In this document: in pieces, positions 36,957-44,739 of the stretch
How positions within the stretch are numbered: the first letter of the stretch is position 1
Layout: the number at the start of each line of letters is the position of its first letter
DNA from: DASWIG01 sp965371445
GTDB lineage: Bacteria > Acidobacteriota > Thermoanaerobaculia > Multivoradales > J023
NCBI GenBank assembly: GCA_965371445.1
Contig: CBDUYN010000055.1
Span: forward strand, 1 to 52,846
Direction: 5' to 3'
DNA length: 52,846 nt
The notes under the pieces: generated by a model
What the model was told of the DNA's origin: nothing
The model's input: only the letters and a program-made list of their open reading frames with translations
The model's database searches: none
Position numbers and translations under genes: made by a program

Positions 36957-38900
36957 CTAGCCGACCGTCTTGGGAGACTTGACCGACGGCTGGTTCTTCA
37001 AGTGCTCGTCGAGGAACTTCAAGATGGCTTCATAGCCGCGGGCGCGGTTCTCTTTCTTGCGGAAGCCGTGTCCCTCGTCTTCGAAGACCACGTACTCGAC
37101 CGGGACGCCGTTTTGCCGCGCCGCTTCGACGATCTCGTCGGACTCGATCTTCAAGACCCGCGCGTCGTTGGCGCCCTGGAGCACGATCAGAGGCTTTTCG
37201 ATGTTCTCGGCATGAAAGAGCGGCGAGATCGACCGCAGGTACTCTTCGTCGTCGAAATCGCCGAATTCCTTCTCCAGGTGCTTACGTCCCGCCTCCCACC
37301 ACGGCGGGATCGACTGTAAGGTGCGGGCCCAGTTCGACACGCCAAAAACGTCGACGCCGACCTCGAAAGCGTCGGGGCGAAACGTCAGGGCGGCAAGCAC
37401 CATGAAGCCGCCGTAGCTGCCGCCGACGATGCCGATGCGGGCCGGATCGGCGTAGCCGAGGTCGACGAGCATCTGCTTGGAGGCCACACAGTCATCGAGG
37501 TCGCCCTTGCCGTGCTGGTGATCGTCGAGGTGGTAGAAGGTCTTGCCGTAGCCCGAGCTGCCGCGGTTGTTGATCGCGTAGACCACGTAGCCGTGGTTCA
37601 CGAGGTACTGGATGAGGGAGCTGTAGCCGACCCGCGACTGACCGCCCGGCCCGCCATGGACCCAGACCAGGGCGGGAGCCTTGTCCTCGGCGCTCGCGGT
37701 GTGCGGCCTGTAGAGGATGCCCGGGATTTCGAGGCCGTCGAAAGACGCGAAGCGCACCACCTCTCCTTCGACCAGGTCTTCGGCGGTGATCTCAGGGCTC
37801 AACGAATCGGTCAACCGGCGCGGTGCCGCGTCGCTCCCGAGATCATGGACGAAAAGGTCCGAGGGCATCCGGGCGCTCGAGGCCCAGAAGCTCATGTGCC
37901 GTTCGTCCTGGGAGATCTTGACCGCCTTGACGTCGGCGTCGGGTAGCTGGGGAAGCTCGACGCGCTCCATCGTCGCCGTTTCGTGGACCCTGAGCTCGGT
38001 GCGGGCGTCGTTGTTGATTCCCACGACGAGGTAGGTCCCGCTGTGGGACAGGGTGGCGTAGGCGATGTCCCAGCCGGTTTGGACGACCACTTCCCGTTCG
38101 CCGTTTGCGAGGTCCTGGCGCACCAGGTAGTAGTACTCGCCGTCGGCGTCGGTGACCAGGTAGAGGCTTTGGCCGTCGGTGCTGAAGGTCTCGGCGAAGT
38201 GGTTGACCTCGCCCTCGTGGGGTGTCAGGTGCCGGGTCTCACCGCCTTCACGGTCATAGAGGTAGACGTCGCTGTCGGCGTTCGACTCGATTTTCGCCAG
38301 GGCGAGGTAGCGTCCGTCCGGGGAGGCGGCGGAGAAGACGTAGGCTTCGTCGTTCGTGAAGATCCTCTCGCGCTCGTAGCCGGCGCTTCGGTACTCGTAG
38401 ACGTCGAAGTACTTCGCGTCGCGTTCGTTGGTGCCGACGTAGAACGACTCGCCGTCGAACGAGAAGCCGTAGAAGAGGGCTTTCAGGTCTTCGCCGGGCG
38501 TGAGGTCCCGCGCCCCGCAAGGTCCCTCGTCGCGCGGCTCGCAGACGAAGACGTGATTGAGCTCGTTGCCGCCCTGGTCGCTCGTGTAGAGGAAACGGTC
38601 GTCGGTGGGGAAGTAGTCGAAGACGAAGATCGCGTCGTCCTCGGAGAAGGTGAGCTGCGTCGGCTCGCCACCGTCGGTGGGGTAGGCGTAGGCGTTGAAG
38701 ACACCGCTCGCGTCGCTGTGCACCAGCAGGGAGCGATTGTCGTGCGAGAAGATGCCGCCCCCAAGAGCGGTGGTGGCGAGGAACTGCTGGATCGTGTACT
38801 CCTTCACCTCTTGGACCGCTTGCGGAGCCTCGCCGCCAGGCTGGCAGCCGGCGAAGACGAGGACGGCGGTGGCGAGGACGACTAGACGGATCCATCTCAT
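36957..38900 (-). CDS. S9 family prolyl oligopeptidase-like lipoprotein
   Basis: A 647-residue serine peptidase. The lipobox is VFAGC (about 15-19), so it is membrane-attached outside the cytoplasm. A beta-propeller (about 50-400) contains WD40-like turns such as SFDGESFYVGTNERDAKYFD. The C-terminal hydrolase has the nucleophile in GIVGGSYGGFMVLAA, the acid in LQGANDARV and the His in FEDEGHGFRK; VWVHGGPGGQSR forms the oxyanion region. It likely degrades short peptides. CAGGAGAG precedes the ATG and TATGAT at 38953-38948 is a -10 candidate. Confidence 0.93.
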   Translation of the reverse strand: MRWIRLVVLATAVLVFAGCQPGGEAPQAVQEVKEYTIQQFLATTALGGGIFSHDNRSLLVHSDASGVFNAYAYPTDGGEPTQLTFSEDDAIFVFDYFPTDDRFLYTSDQGGNELNHVFVCEPRDEGPCGARDLTPGEDLKALFYGFSFDGESFYVGTNERDAKYFDVYEYRSAGYERERIFTNDEAYVFSAASPDGRYLALAKIESNADSDVYLYDREGGETRHLTPHEGEVNHFAETFSTDGQSLYLVTDADGEYYYLVRQDLANGEREVVVQTGWDIAYATLSHSGTYLVVGINNDARTELRVHETATMERVELPQLPDADVKAVKISQDERHMSFWASSARMPSDLFVHDLGSDAAPRRLTDSLSPEITAEDLVEGEVVRFASFDGLEIPGILYRPHTASAEDKAPALVWVHGGPGGQSRVGYSSLIQYLVNHGYVVYAINNRGSSGYGKTFYHLDDHQHGKGDLDDCVASKQMLVDLGYADPARIGIVGGSYGGFMVLAALTFRPDAFEVGVDVFGVSNWARTLQSIPPWWEAGRKHLEKEFGDFDDEEYLRSISPLFHAENIEKPLIVLQGANDARVLKIESDEIVEAARQNGVPVEYVVFEDEGHGFRKKENRARGYEAILKFLDEHLKNQPSVKSPKTVG

Positions 38901-38997
38901 GGTAGCTCTCCTGGGTCGTGCTGGCGGGACGGGTTGCCCGCAGGAGGATCATACGGGAAAACGCTGGCGAGGGTTCGGCCGAGGGTCCCTCGGAGGC

Positions 38998-39006
38998 TGG
39001 TATGCT
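38998..39006 (+). promoter_or_regulatory. Extended -10-like element at the start of the secretion ATPase gene
   Basis: TGGTATGCT contains TATGCT at 39001-39006, seven bases before a GTG at 39014 in the ATPase frame. If active, the mRNA would be leaderless from GTG 39014, and the ATG at 39002 would lie inside the promoter. Confidence 0.35.
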
Positions 39007-40540
39007 TCCCGCCGTGAAATGGCTGGCAACATGGCTCAACGTCCTGGCCCTGCTTGTGGCCCTGCTGGGCGCCGTGGCGTTTTACTTCGTCCATCAAGCG
39101 CTCTCTCCGCCGGAGCTCCTGGAGACGGCGCTGGAGCTCTTGTTGCCGACGCTGCTGCGTCCGTCGGTGTTGGCGGCGGGGCTCGTCGCGATCGCGGCGA
39201 CGGTGGCGGTGCGCTACTACGAGCTGCGGCCGCCTGCCAAAGAGCGATCGCGCTCTCATGAGGTGAAGGCCGAGCAGATCGCCGCGTCGCCGATCCATGC
39301 CGAGGCGGGGCCGTGGGCTCCCAGCCGCCACGGACACGAGCTCCTGCGCCTCCGTCTCCAGGAGCACCTGTCCCGCGACGGCGACGTGGTCGGCTTCATC
39401 AACGAGCTCCTGGCGGGCGGAGTCGCCTCCAGGGCGAGCGACATCCACATCCAGCCCCTCGCCGGCACGACACGAATCTCGTTGCGGGCCGGCGGCTCGC
39501 TCGAGGAGGTGGCGGCGATCGCCGACGTCCACCACGAGCGCATCATCCGCCGCTTGAAGGTCATGTCGGGGCTCCAGCCCTACCGCACCGACGAGCCCCA
39601 GGACGGCCGCTTCAGCCTCGACACCCCGAACGGTGCCGTGGAGGTGAGAATCTCGGTGCTGCCGACCCAGTACGGCGGCAAGGCCGTCATGCGCCTCGCC
39701 CAGGGAAGCGCGGAGCTGCGCGGTCTCGGCAGCCTCGGGATGGGCGCCGAGCTGTTGCGCGACTACGAAGAGCTCCTCGCGGAGCCGCAGGGGTTGGTGC
39801 TGTTGACGGGTCCCACGGGGAGCGGCAAGACCACCACCATCTACGCATCGCTCGCCCAGATCCATGAGGAGCGGGGTCACAACACCAACATCGCGTCGAT
39901 CGAGGACCCGGTGGAGGTGAACCTCCCCTTCGTGAGCCAGACCCAGGTCAACCGCGACCGCGGCCTCGACTTCGCCAAGGGGCTGCGGGCGGTCCTGCGG
40001 CAGGATCCGAACGTGCTGATGATCGGCGAGATCCGCGATCCCGAGACGGCGGAGATCGCGGTGCAGGCCGGGTTGACGGGGCACCTGATCCTCTCGACGC
40101 TCCACGCCGAGTCGACGGCCGGGGTCTTCGCGCGGCTGATCGACGTCGGTACAGAGCCGTTCCTGGTGGCCTCCTCGACGCTCGCCTGCGTCTCGCAGCG
40201 GCTGCTGCCGCGGCTTTGTCCCGGATGCCGGCGTCGCGTCAAGACGCCGCGCTCGGTCCGGTCGGAGCTTTCGCGGCGGGGCCTCGACGCCGACGGGGAC
40301 TTCTACCGCGCCGACGGCTGCTCCACCTGCAAAGACACGGGGGTGCTCGGCCGTACCGCGGTCTACGAGCTCTTACGCCTGACGTCGTCGCTGCGCAAGC
40401 TCGTCGCCTCGAAGGTGCCGACCGCGGAGATCGAGGCCGCGGCCCGGGAGGAGGGCAACACGCCGATCGCCGCCGCGGCGGTGGCGGTGGCGGCGGCGGG
40501 CGAGGTCGCCGTCAAAGACGTCTTGAGGGTGCTGCGATGA
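39002..40540 (+). CDS. Membrane-anchored GspE/PilB-like secretion ATPase
   Basis: A 512-residue ATPase of the type II secretion/type IV pilus family. Unusually, two hydrophobic helices (about 10-32 and 56-75) come first, where cytoplasmic GspE proteins have an N1 domain. Then follow ASDIHIQPLAGTTRISLR (N2 domain), Walker A GPTGSGKTTTIY, the Asp box NIASIEDPVEVNL, Walker B VLMIGEIRDPETAEIA, the His box GHLILSTLHAES and a zinc-binding CPGC...CSTC region. No pilin, secretin or GspF gene is adjacent. GGAGG sits 5 bases before ATG 39002; GTG 39014 is an alternative. It overlaps the PEGA gene by 4 bases. Confidence 0.9.
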   Translation: MLPAVKWLATWLNVLALLVALLGAVAFYFVHQALSPPELLETALELLLPTLLRPSVLAAGLVAIAATVAVRYYELRPPAKERSRSHEVKAEQIAASPIHAEAGPWAPSRHGHELLRLRLQEHLSRDGDVVGFINELLAGGVASRASDIHIQPLAGTTRISLRAGGSLEEVAAIADVHHERIIRRLKVMSGLQPYRTDEPQDGRFSLDTPNGAVEVRISVLPTQYGGKAVMRLAQGSAELRGLGSLGMGAELLRDYEELLAEPQGLVLLTGPTGSGKTTTIYASLAQIHEERGHNTNIASIEDPVEVNLPFVSQTQVNRDRGLDFAKGLRAVLRQDPNVLMIGEIRDPETAEIAVQAGLTGHLILSTLHAESTAGVFARLIDVGTEPFLVASSTLACVSQRLLPRLCPGCRRRVKTPRSVRSELSRRGLDADGDFYRADGCSTCKDTGVLGRTAVYELLRLTSSLRKLVASKVPTAEIEAAAREEGNTPIAAAAVAVAAAGEVAVKDVLRVLR

Positions 40541-40926
40541 AGGAGAAGTCGAGAGCCGAGAAACGCCACGCCCGCCTCGTCGGCGCGTTGCGCCTCGTCG
40601 CGGCGCTCGCCTGGCTCGCCTTCACGGCCCTGGTTTTCGAGGTGCCGATCCAAGAGCACCTGGCTCCTCCCGAGGAGGTGGCGGAGGAGCTGCCGCCGGT
40701 CTCGGAGCCGGGGTTCATGGTCGAGATCCTCTCCCTGCCGTCCGGGGGGCGGCTCATGATCGACGGCGTCGATCGCGGCGTCGTGCCGATCTGGACCAAC
40801 GTCGCCTGCCGCGAAGGCCAGGAGGTGACCTTCGAGGTGAGGAAGGAGGGCTACTCGACCTGGCAGCGCGTCCTGACTTGCCGCGAAGGGGAGAGCCGCA
40901 AGCTGACGGCGCAGCTGCGCCGGTAG
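40537..40926 (+). CDS. PEGA-domain membrane protein, partner of the secretion ATPase
   Basis: A 129-residue protein starting inside the ATPase stop (ATGA). A basic N-terminus precedes one membrane helix (about 17-38). The C-terminal part, SLPSGGRLMIDGVDRGVVPI to VTFEVRKEGYSTWQRVL, is a PEGA domain, with PSGG in place of PEGA. PEGA domains are usually extracytoplasmic binding modules. Coupling to the ATPase suggests one membrane complex, which is inference. Confidence 0.85.
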   Translation: MKEKSRAEKRHARLVGALRLVAALAWLAFTALVFEVPIQEHLAPPEEVAEELPPVSEPGFMVEILSLPSGGRLMIDGVDRGVVPIWTNVACREGQEVTFEVRKEGYSTWQRVLTCREGESRKLTAQLRR

Positions 40927-40941
40927 GCTCGGAGGGCGCCG

Positions 40942-41364
40942 CTACATCCCGAACCGTTCCCGCGCCTCGTCCATGACGACGTCGTCGACCGTCGCGTGAC
41001 CGTTCTCGCGGGCGTAGTGCTCGATGCCCTGGCGGGCCATCGGGCGAACGAATTCCGGGACGTTCTCGAGGCGTTTCAGGGCTTCCGGCGTCCAGGCGAT
41101 CTCGCCGCCGTCCTTGGCGGCCTCCTCCATCTCGGCGACCATGCCGGAAAAAGGACAGCCGCCACCGGCGCTCTGGGCCTCTTCCCCGGGTCCGATCTCC
41201 ACACCGAGCGACATGACCATCTGGGTCTCGTGCGGGTTCATCAGCATGGCGATCTGGTTCGAGCAGGTTGGACAACCAAACACGGTCGAGACGGATCCGC
41301 CGTTGGGCGGAATGACTTTTTGCATCTTCATCGGCTCGTCGCAGGCGACGCAAAGGAACTTCAT
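40942..41364 (-). CDS. Zinc-ribbon protein with a PCP-reductase-like C-terminal domain
   Basis: A 140-residue two-part protein. Residues 1-40 form a zinc ribbon (CVAC...CPTC). After a linker with GGGCPFSG, residues about 88-140 (IAWTPEALKRLENVPEFVRP, MARQGIEHYARENGHATVDD) match the small helical domain first described at the C-terminus of light-independent protochlorophyllide reductase subunits. No chlorophyll genes are present, so this is the free-standing form. Its start overlaps the ApbC stop by 4 bases, pointing to a role in iron-sulfur or electron-transfer chemistry. Confidence 0.82.
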   Translation of the reverse strand: MKFLCVACDEPMKMQKVIPPNGGSVSTVFGCPTCSNQIAMLMNPHETQMVMSLGVEIGPGEEAQSAGGGCPFSGMVAEMEEAAKDGGEIAWTPEALKRLENVPEFVRPMARQGIEHYARENGHATVDDVVMDEARERFGM

Positions 41365-42284
41365 GACGTGGGCTCCGGTTGTTCAAGCTCGGGTGGTTCA
41401 AGGACCTTGCGCGCGGCGGCGCGGATGGCGTCGAGGGCCGGGGATCCCTCGGGGAATCCAACCGGTATGGCCTCGTCCCAGCCGCGGTCGCAGAGCTCGG
41501 CGAGGCCGGGGTCGAAGGGCACCGTCGCGAGGCACGGCAGGTCGAGCCCCTTGTGGGCGGCCGGGAAGAGCGGGCGCACCTCGCCGCAGCCGTGGCAGTA
41601 GTAGCCCGACATGTTCTCGACGTAGCCGAGGACGGAGACGCTCGACTCCTGAAGGGCCGCGACCGAGCGCGCGACGACCGAGCGCGACACCTCCGACGGC
41701 AGCGTGACGAGGACGAAGTCGACGGGAGGGCCGAGCTCGCCGAGGATCGCGGCGAGCTGAAGGGTCCGCTCGTTGCCCGGCGGCAGGTCGAAGACGAGGA
41801 CGTCGAGCTCGCCCCAGTCGACGGCGGCCAGCAACTGGCGCAGCATCGCGACCTCGCGCGTCGCGCGCCACACGTGCTCTTCGCCCACCGCGACACTCTC
41901 CATCTCCAGGGGCCGGTCCTCGCCGAGGACGTTGCCGAAGGAGAGCAGCCCCATGCCGTCGCGGGTCTTCGGCAGGGCGAGGCCGTTCTTGCCGGGGATC
42001 CACGGGACCTGCCCGAGACCCGCCATGCGGGCCTGGCAGGGGCCGTTGACGTCGGCGTCGAGGAGGGCGACTCGGCGTCCTTCGGCGTGAAGCGCGCGGG
42101 CGAAAGCCTGGGCGAGCGTGCTCTTGCCGACCCCTCCTTTGCCCGAGGCGATCGCCACGATGCGCCGCACCCCGGCGAGGGCGGTGGCGATCGCCTGCTG
42201 CTGGGCCTGGACCTGGCCGAGGACGTTCGAGCCGCCGTCGCCCACGATGTCGTGATAGCTCTTCACAAGCGGAGAGACTCTCAC
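41361..42284 (-). CDS. apbC: Mrp/NBP35 (ApbC) family iron-sulfur carrier P-loop ATPase
   Basis: A 307-residue ATPase. IVAIASGKGGVGKSTLAQA is the deviant Walker A, VALLDADVNGPCQARMAG the switch I region, and VFDLPPGNERT the Walker B/DLPPGTGD position, here altered. ENMSGYYCHGCGE holds the CxxC that bridges a 4Fe-4S cluster in the dimer. It carries or assembles Fe-S clusters. No N-terminal MIP18 domain is fused. The downstream zinc-ribbon gene overlaps it and probably works with it. Confidence 0.9.
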   Translation of the reverse strand: MRVSPLVKSYHDIVGDGGSNVLGQVQAQQQAIATALAGVRRIVAIASGKGGVGKSTLAQAFARALHAEGRRVALLDADVNGPCQARMAGLGQVPWIPGKNGLALPKTRDGMGLLSFGNVLGEDRPLEMESVAVGEEHVWRATREVAMLRQLLAAVDWGELDVLVFDLPPGNERTLQLAAILGELGPPVDFVLVTLPSEVSRSVVARSVAALQESSVSVLGYVENMSGYYCHGCGEVRPLFPAAHKGLDLPCLATVPFDPGLAELCDRGWDEAIPVGFPEGSPALDAIRAAARKVLEPPELEQPEPTS

Positions 42285-42308
42285 ATCGCCTGGGTGGATT
42301 CCACCGTC

Positions 42309-43670
42309 CTAGGGCTGCTGGCCCACGACTCCGAAGACGTCGGTCAAGAGCCACCAGACGCCGAGGGTGAGGATCACGGTCGGCATGACCCAGCGGATCC
42401 AGAGATAGAGGAGCCGCGTCTCCAGGCCGGGGGAGGTGTCGGCGAGCTGTTTCAAGGCGGCGCTCCGGTCGACGAACCAGCCAAAGGCGACCGCCGCGAC
42501 CAGCGCTCCGAAGGTCTGCATGCCGGTGCCGAAGAAGAGGTCCCAGGGCACGAAGACCTTCATGTTGGTCATCGGCGGCAGGGCGAAGAGGAAAACCGTG
42601 CCGGCCAGCAACCAGACCGCTGAGCGCCGCTCGAGGCGTGTGTTGTCGACAAGCCCCGCGACGAGGACCTCGAAGGCGCCGATGACCGAGAGGAAGGCGG
42701 CGGCAAAGAGCCCCCAGAAGAAGAGGAGGCCGAAAAGCCAGCCGAGCGGCAGCTCGGCGAAGACCCGCGGCAAGGTCGCGAACAGAAGCCCCGGGCCGCT
42801 GTCGGGCTCGAGGCCGAGGGCGAAGACGGCGGGCATGATCGCAAAGCCCGCCAGAAGGCCCGCCCCGAGGTCGCCCGCCGCCGTCCAGGCGGCGCTCGAG
42901 CGCAGGGGGACGTCGTCGCCGAGGTAGGAGCCGTAGACCACCATGAAGGTGCCGCCGAGCGACAGGCTGAAGATCGCCTGGCCCACCGCCGCAAGCATGA
43001 CGCTCGGCCGCAGCGCTGCGAAGTCGAGCTTCAAGATGTACCACTCGATGCCGGCGCCGGCGCCGGGGAGCGTCACGGAGCGTCCGATCAGGACGAGGAG
43101 GATCACGAACAAGAGCGGCATCACCACTTTCGACGCCGCCTCGATCCCCGAACGCAGGCCCCGCACCAGGACGACGGCGGAGGCGAGGATCACCAACGTC
43201 GTGGCCGCCACTTGGCGCAGCAGCGAGCCGGAGTCGAAGCCTTCGCTGGGCGGCAGGATGGCGCTTCCGTCGAAGCTGCCGCCGACGGCCCGCACCGCTT
43301 CGCCGACGGCGTGGTAGAGCACCCAGCCGATGGCGTTCGTGTAGTAAGCGGTGGCGGCCGTCACCACGAAGAAGAAGAACCAGCCAAGCGGGCGTCCGAG
43401 AGGAAAGCCGATCCGCTCGAAAGCGCCCACCGGCCCGCGCCGCGTGTGGCGTCCCAGGGACCATTCGGCCATCAAGCCCGGCAGGGCGAGGACGACGACC
43501 GCCAGGACGTAGAAGAGGACGAACGACGCCCCCCCGAACTTGCCCACCATGTAGGGAAAACGCCAGACGTTGCCCAGCCCGATGGCGACTCCCATCATCG
43601 TCGCGAGCATGGCGAGGCGCGAGCTGAAGCGTTGGCGCGGCGCGGCGGCGCCGTCGTTGGATCCATCCAT
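42309..43670 (-). CDS. Sodium:neurotransmitter symporter (NSS/SNF) family transporter
   Basis: A 453-residue protein with about 11-12 membrane helices of the LeuT fold. The first helix reads MMGVAIGLGNVWRFPYMVGK, which carries the unwound Na+/substrate site. It would import an amino acid or related amine with sodium. TACAAT on the minus strand (43684-43679) lies eight bases before the ATG with no ribosome site, suggesting a leaderless mRNA. It lies 24 bases upstream of apbC on the same strand, so the three genes may be co-transcribed. Confidence 0.92.
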   Translation of the reverse strand: MDGSNDGAAAPRQRFSSRLAMLATMMGVAIGLGNVWRFPYMVGKFGGASFVLFYVLAVVVLALPGLMAEWSLGRHTRRGPVGAFERIGFPLGRPLGWFFFFVVTAATAYYTNAIGWVLYHAVGEAVRAVGGSFDGSAILPPSEGFDSGSLLRQVAATTLVILASAVVLVRGLRSGIEAASKVVMPLLFVILLVLIGRSVTLPGAGAGIEWYILKLDFAALRPSVMLAAVGQAIFSLSLGGTFMVVYGSYLGDDVPLRSSAAWTAAGDLGAGLLAGFAIMPAVFALGLEPDSGPGLLFATLPRVFAELPLGWLFGLLFFWGLFAAAFLSVIGAFEVLVAGLVDNTRLERRSAVWLLAGTVFLFALPPMTNMKVFVPWDLFFGTGMQTFGALVAAVAFGWFVDRSAALKQLADTSPGLETRLLYLWIRWVMPTVILTLGVWWLLTDVFGVVGQQP

Positions 43671-43678
43671 GACGGGGC

Positions 43679-43684
43679 ATTGTA
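43679..43684 (-). promoter_or_regulatory. -10-like element of the sodium symporter gene
   Basis: TACAAT (five of six consensus) eight bases before ATG 43670 implies transcription starting at or next to the start codon. No clear -35 was identified. Confidence 0.4.
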
Positions 43685-43795
43685 TGCCTGGCGGCGCTGG
43701 CAGGGGAAATCGTCCGAATCTCGGCCCAGCGGAGCCTACCCTACCAAAGACGACCCGGAGGTAAAGAAGGTGAGGCCCCGGGATCCCGGGATGCC

Positions 43796-43823
43796 TTGAC
43801 CTGGAAAGCCGGAGGTGTACAAT
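43796..43823 (+). promoter_or_regulatory. Sigma70-type promoter upstream of a candidate structured RNA
   Basis: TTGACC at 43796-43801 and TACAAT at 43818-43823 are separated by 16 bases; each matches five of six consensus bases, the best two-box promoter in the window. The start would be near 43830. Confidence 0.55.
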
Positions 43824-43829
43824 GGAGGT

Positions 43830-43944
43830 GCATAATGGACTTGTGATCCGAGAAAGGCCATTCTCCTTTCACAAGGCTGCGTCGGAAGGGCGTGGTTCGA
43901 ACGGGTTTGATGGAACGGCCTCGCCCTGCGGCGGGGCCGTTTCT
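43830..43944 (+). ncRNA. Candidate structured RNA or leader between promoter and terminator-like hairpin
   Basis: From the predicted start, CTTGTGA (43840-43846) pairs with TCACAAG (43869-43875). Inside, after a symmetric 3x3 internal loop, GAGAA (43850-43854) pairs with TTCTC (43861-43865) around AGGCCA. A linker then leads to a 12-bp GC-rich hairpin. No open frame of interest lies inside. It could be a small RNA or a leader controlling the MenH-like gene at 43971. It matches no RNA family I recognise. Confidence 0.45.
43914..43944 (+). terminator. Strong hairpin with short T tail
   Basis: AACGGCCTCGCC pairs over 12 bp (one G-U) with GGCGGGGCCGTT around CTGC, and TTCT follows. It could terminate the short transcript above. 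The T tail is short, so it may be only a stable hairpin in the leader of the next gene. Confidence 0.5.
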
Positions 43945-43970
43945 GGGTTCAGGGAAACCGCCCGGTCCCT

Positions 43971-44735
43971 TTGGGGGGTAAGCTAGCCCGGTGTCACCCA
44001 AAACTCCTCTGTCTCCACGGTTTCACCGGCGCGCCCGCTTCCTGGGACGCCGCCCGGCGCAACCTGTCGCCGGAGACCGACGTCGACGTGCCGGCTCTCC
44101 TCGGCCACGACGACGCTACGATCGCCTCGACGAGCTTCGAGGACGAGGTCGACCGGCTGGCGGAGAGGCTTCGGCGGCACGGCACGAGCGGTTGTCACGT
44201 CGCGGGCTACTCCCAGGGCGGACGTCTTGCGCTGGGGCTCCTGGTCCGTCATCGAGAGCTTTTTGCCCGCGCGACGCTGATCGGCGCGTCGCCGGGGCTG
44301 CGGAGCGAACAGGAACGCGCCCGTCGTCGCGCCCAGGACGAGCGGCTTGCCACGCGTCTTGAAACGGAAGGGCTGGAGAGCTTCCTCGCCCACTGGGAGG
44401 CGCTTCCCCTTTTCGCGTCCCAGCGCGACCTGCCCGAGGGGCGGCTGGCCGGACAGCGCAGGGTCCGTCGGCAACACCAGGCGTCAGGTTTGGCAAGGGC
44501 GCTGCGTACCCTCGGCCTCGGACGGATGCCCTCTTATTGGGACGATCTCGCCTCGCTCGAGCTTCCCGTCCATCTGCTCGTCGGCGAGCTCGACGGCAAA
44601 TTCCGCGCCCTCGCTGACGAGATGGCAGCGCTGCTGCCCCGCGCCACGATCGACGTCGTCGGCGGCGCGGGGCACAACCTGCTCTTGGAGGCGCCGGAAC
44701 GCCTCGCCAGGGCTTTGGAGGCCCCGGTGCCTTGA
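43971..44735 (+). CDS. Alpha/beta hydrolase, MenH-like
   Basis: A hydrolase of about 254 residues. KLLCLHGFTGAPASWD supplies the oxyanion HGFTG, VAGYSQGGRLALGLL the nucleophile Ser, LLVGELDGKF the Asp region and GAGHNLLLEAPE the catalytic His. The pattern most resembles MenH (SHCHC synthase of menaquinone synthesis), but no other men gene is present. The open frame starts at TTG 43971 with no ribosome site. A GTG at 43991, six bases after TAAGCT, would give a natural start (MSPKLLCLHGF) if the run AAAA at 44000 held one A fewer, so the 5' end is uncertain. Confidence 0.82.
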   Translation: MGGKLARCHPKLLCLHGFTGAPASWDAARRNLSPETDVDVPALLGHDDATIASTSFEDEVDRLAERLRRHGTSGCHVAGYSQGGRLALGLLVRHRELFARATLIGASPGLRSEQERARRRAQDERLATRLETEGLESFLAHWEALPLFASQRDLPEGRLAGQRRVRRQHQASGLARALRTLGLGRMPSYWDDLASLELPVHLLVGELDGKFRALADEMAALLPRATIDVVGGAGHNLLLEAPERLARALEAPVP

Positions 44736-44739
44736 GGCA

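Noticed and set aside
43880..43915. GGTTCGAAC resembling a tRNA T-loop
   Set aside because: The flanking five bases do not pair (GCGTG versus CGGGT) and no acceptor, D or anticodon arm can be drawn.
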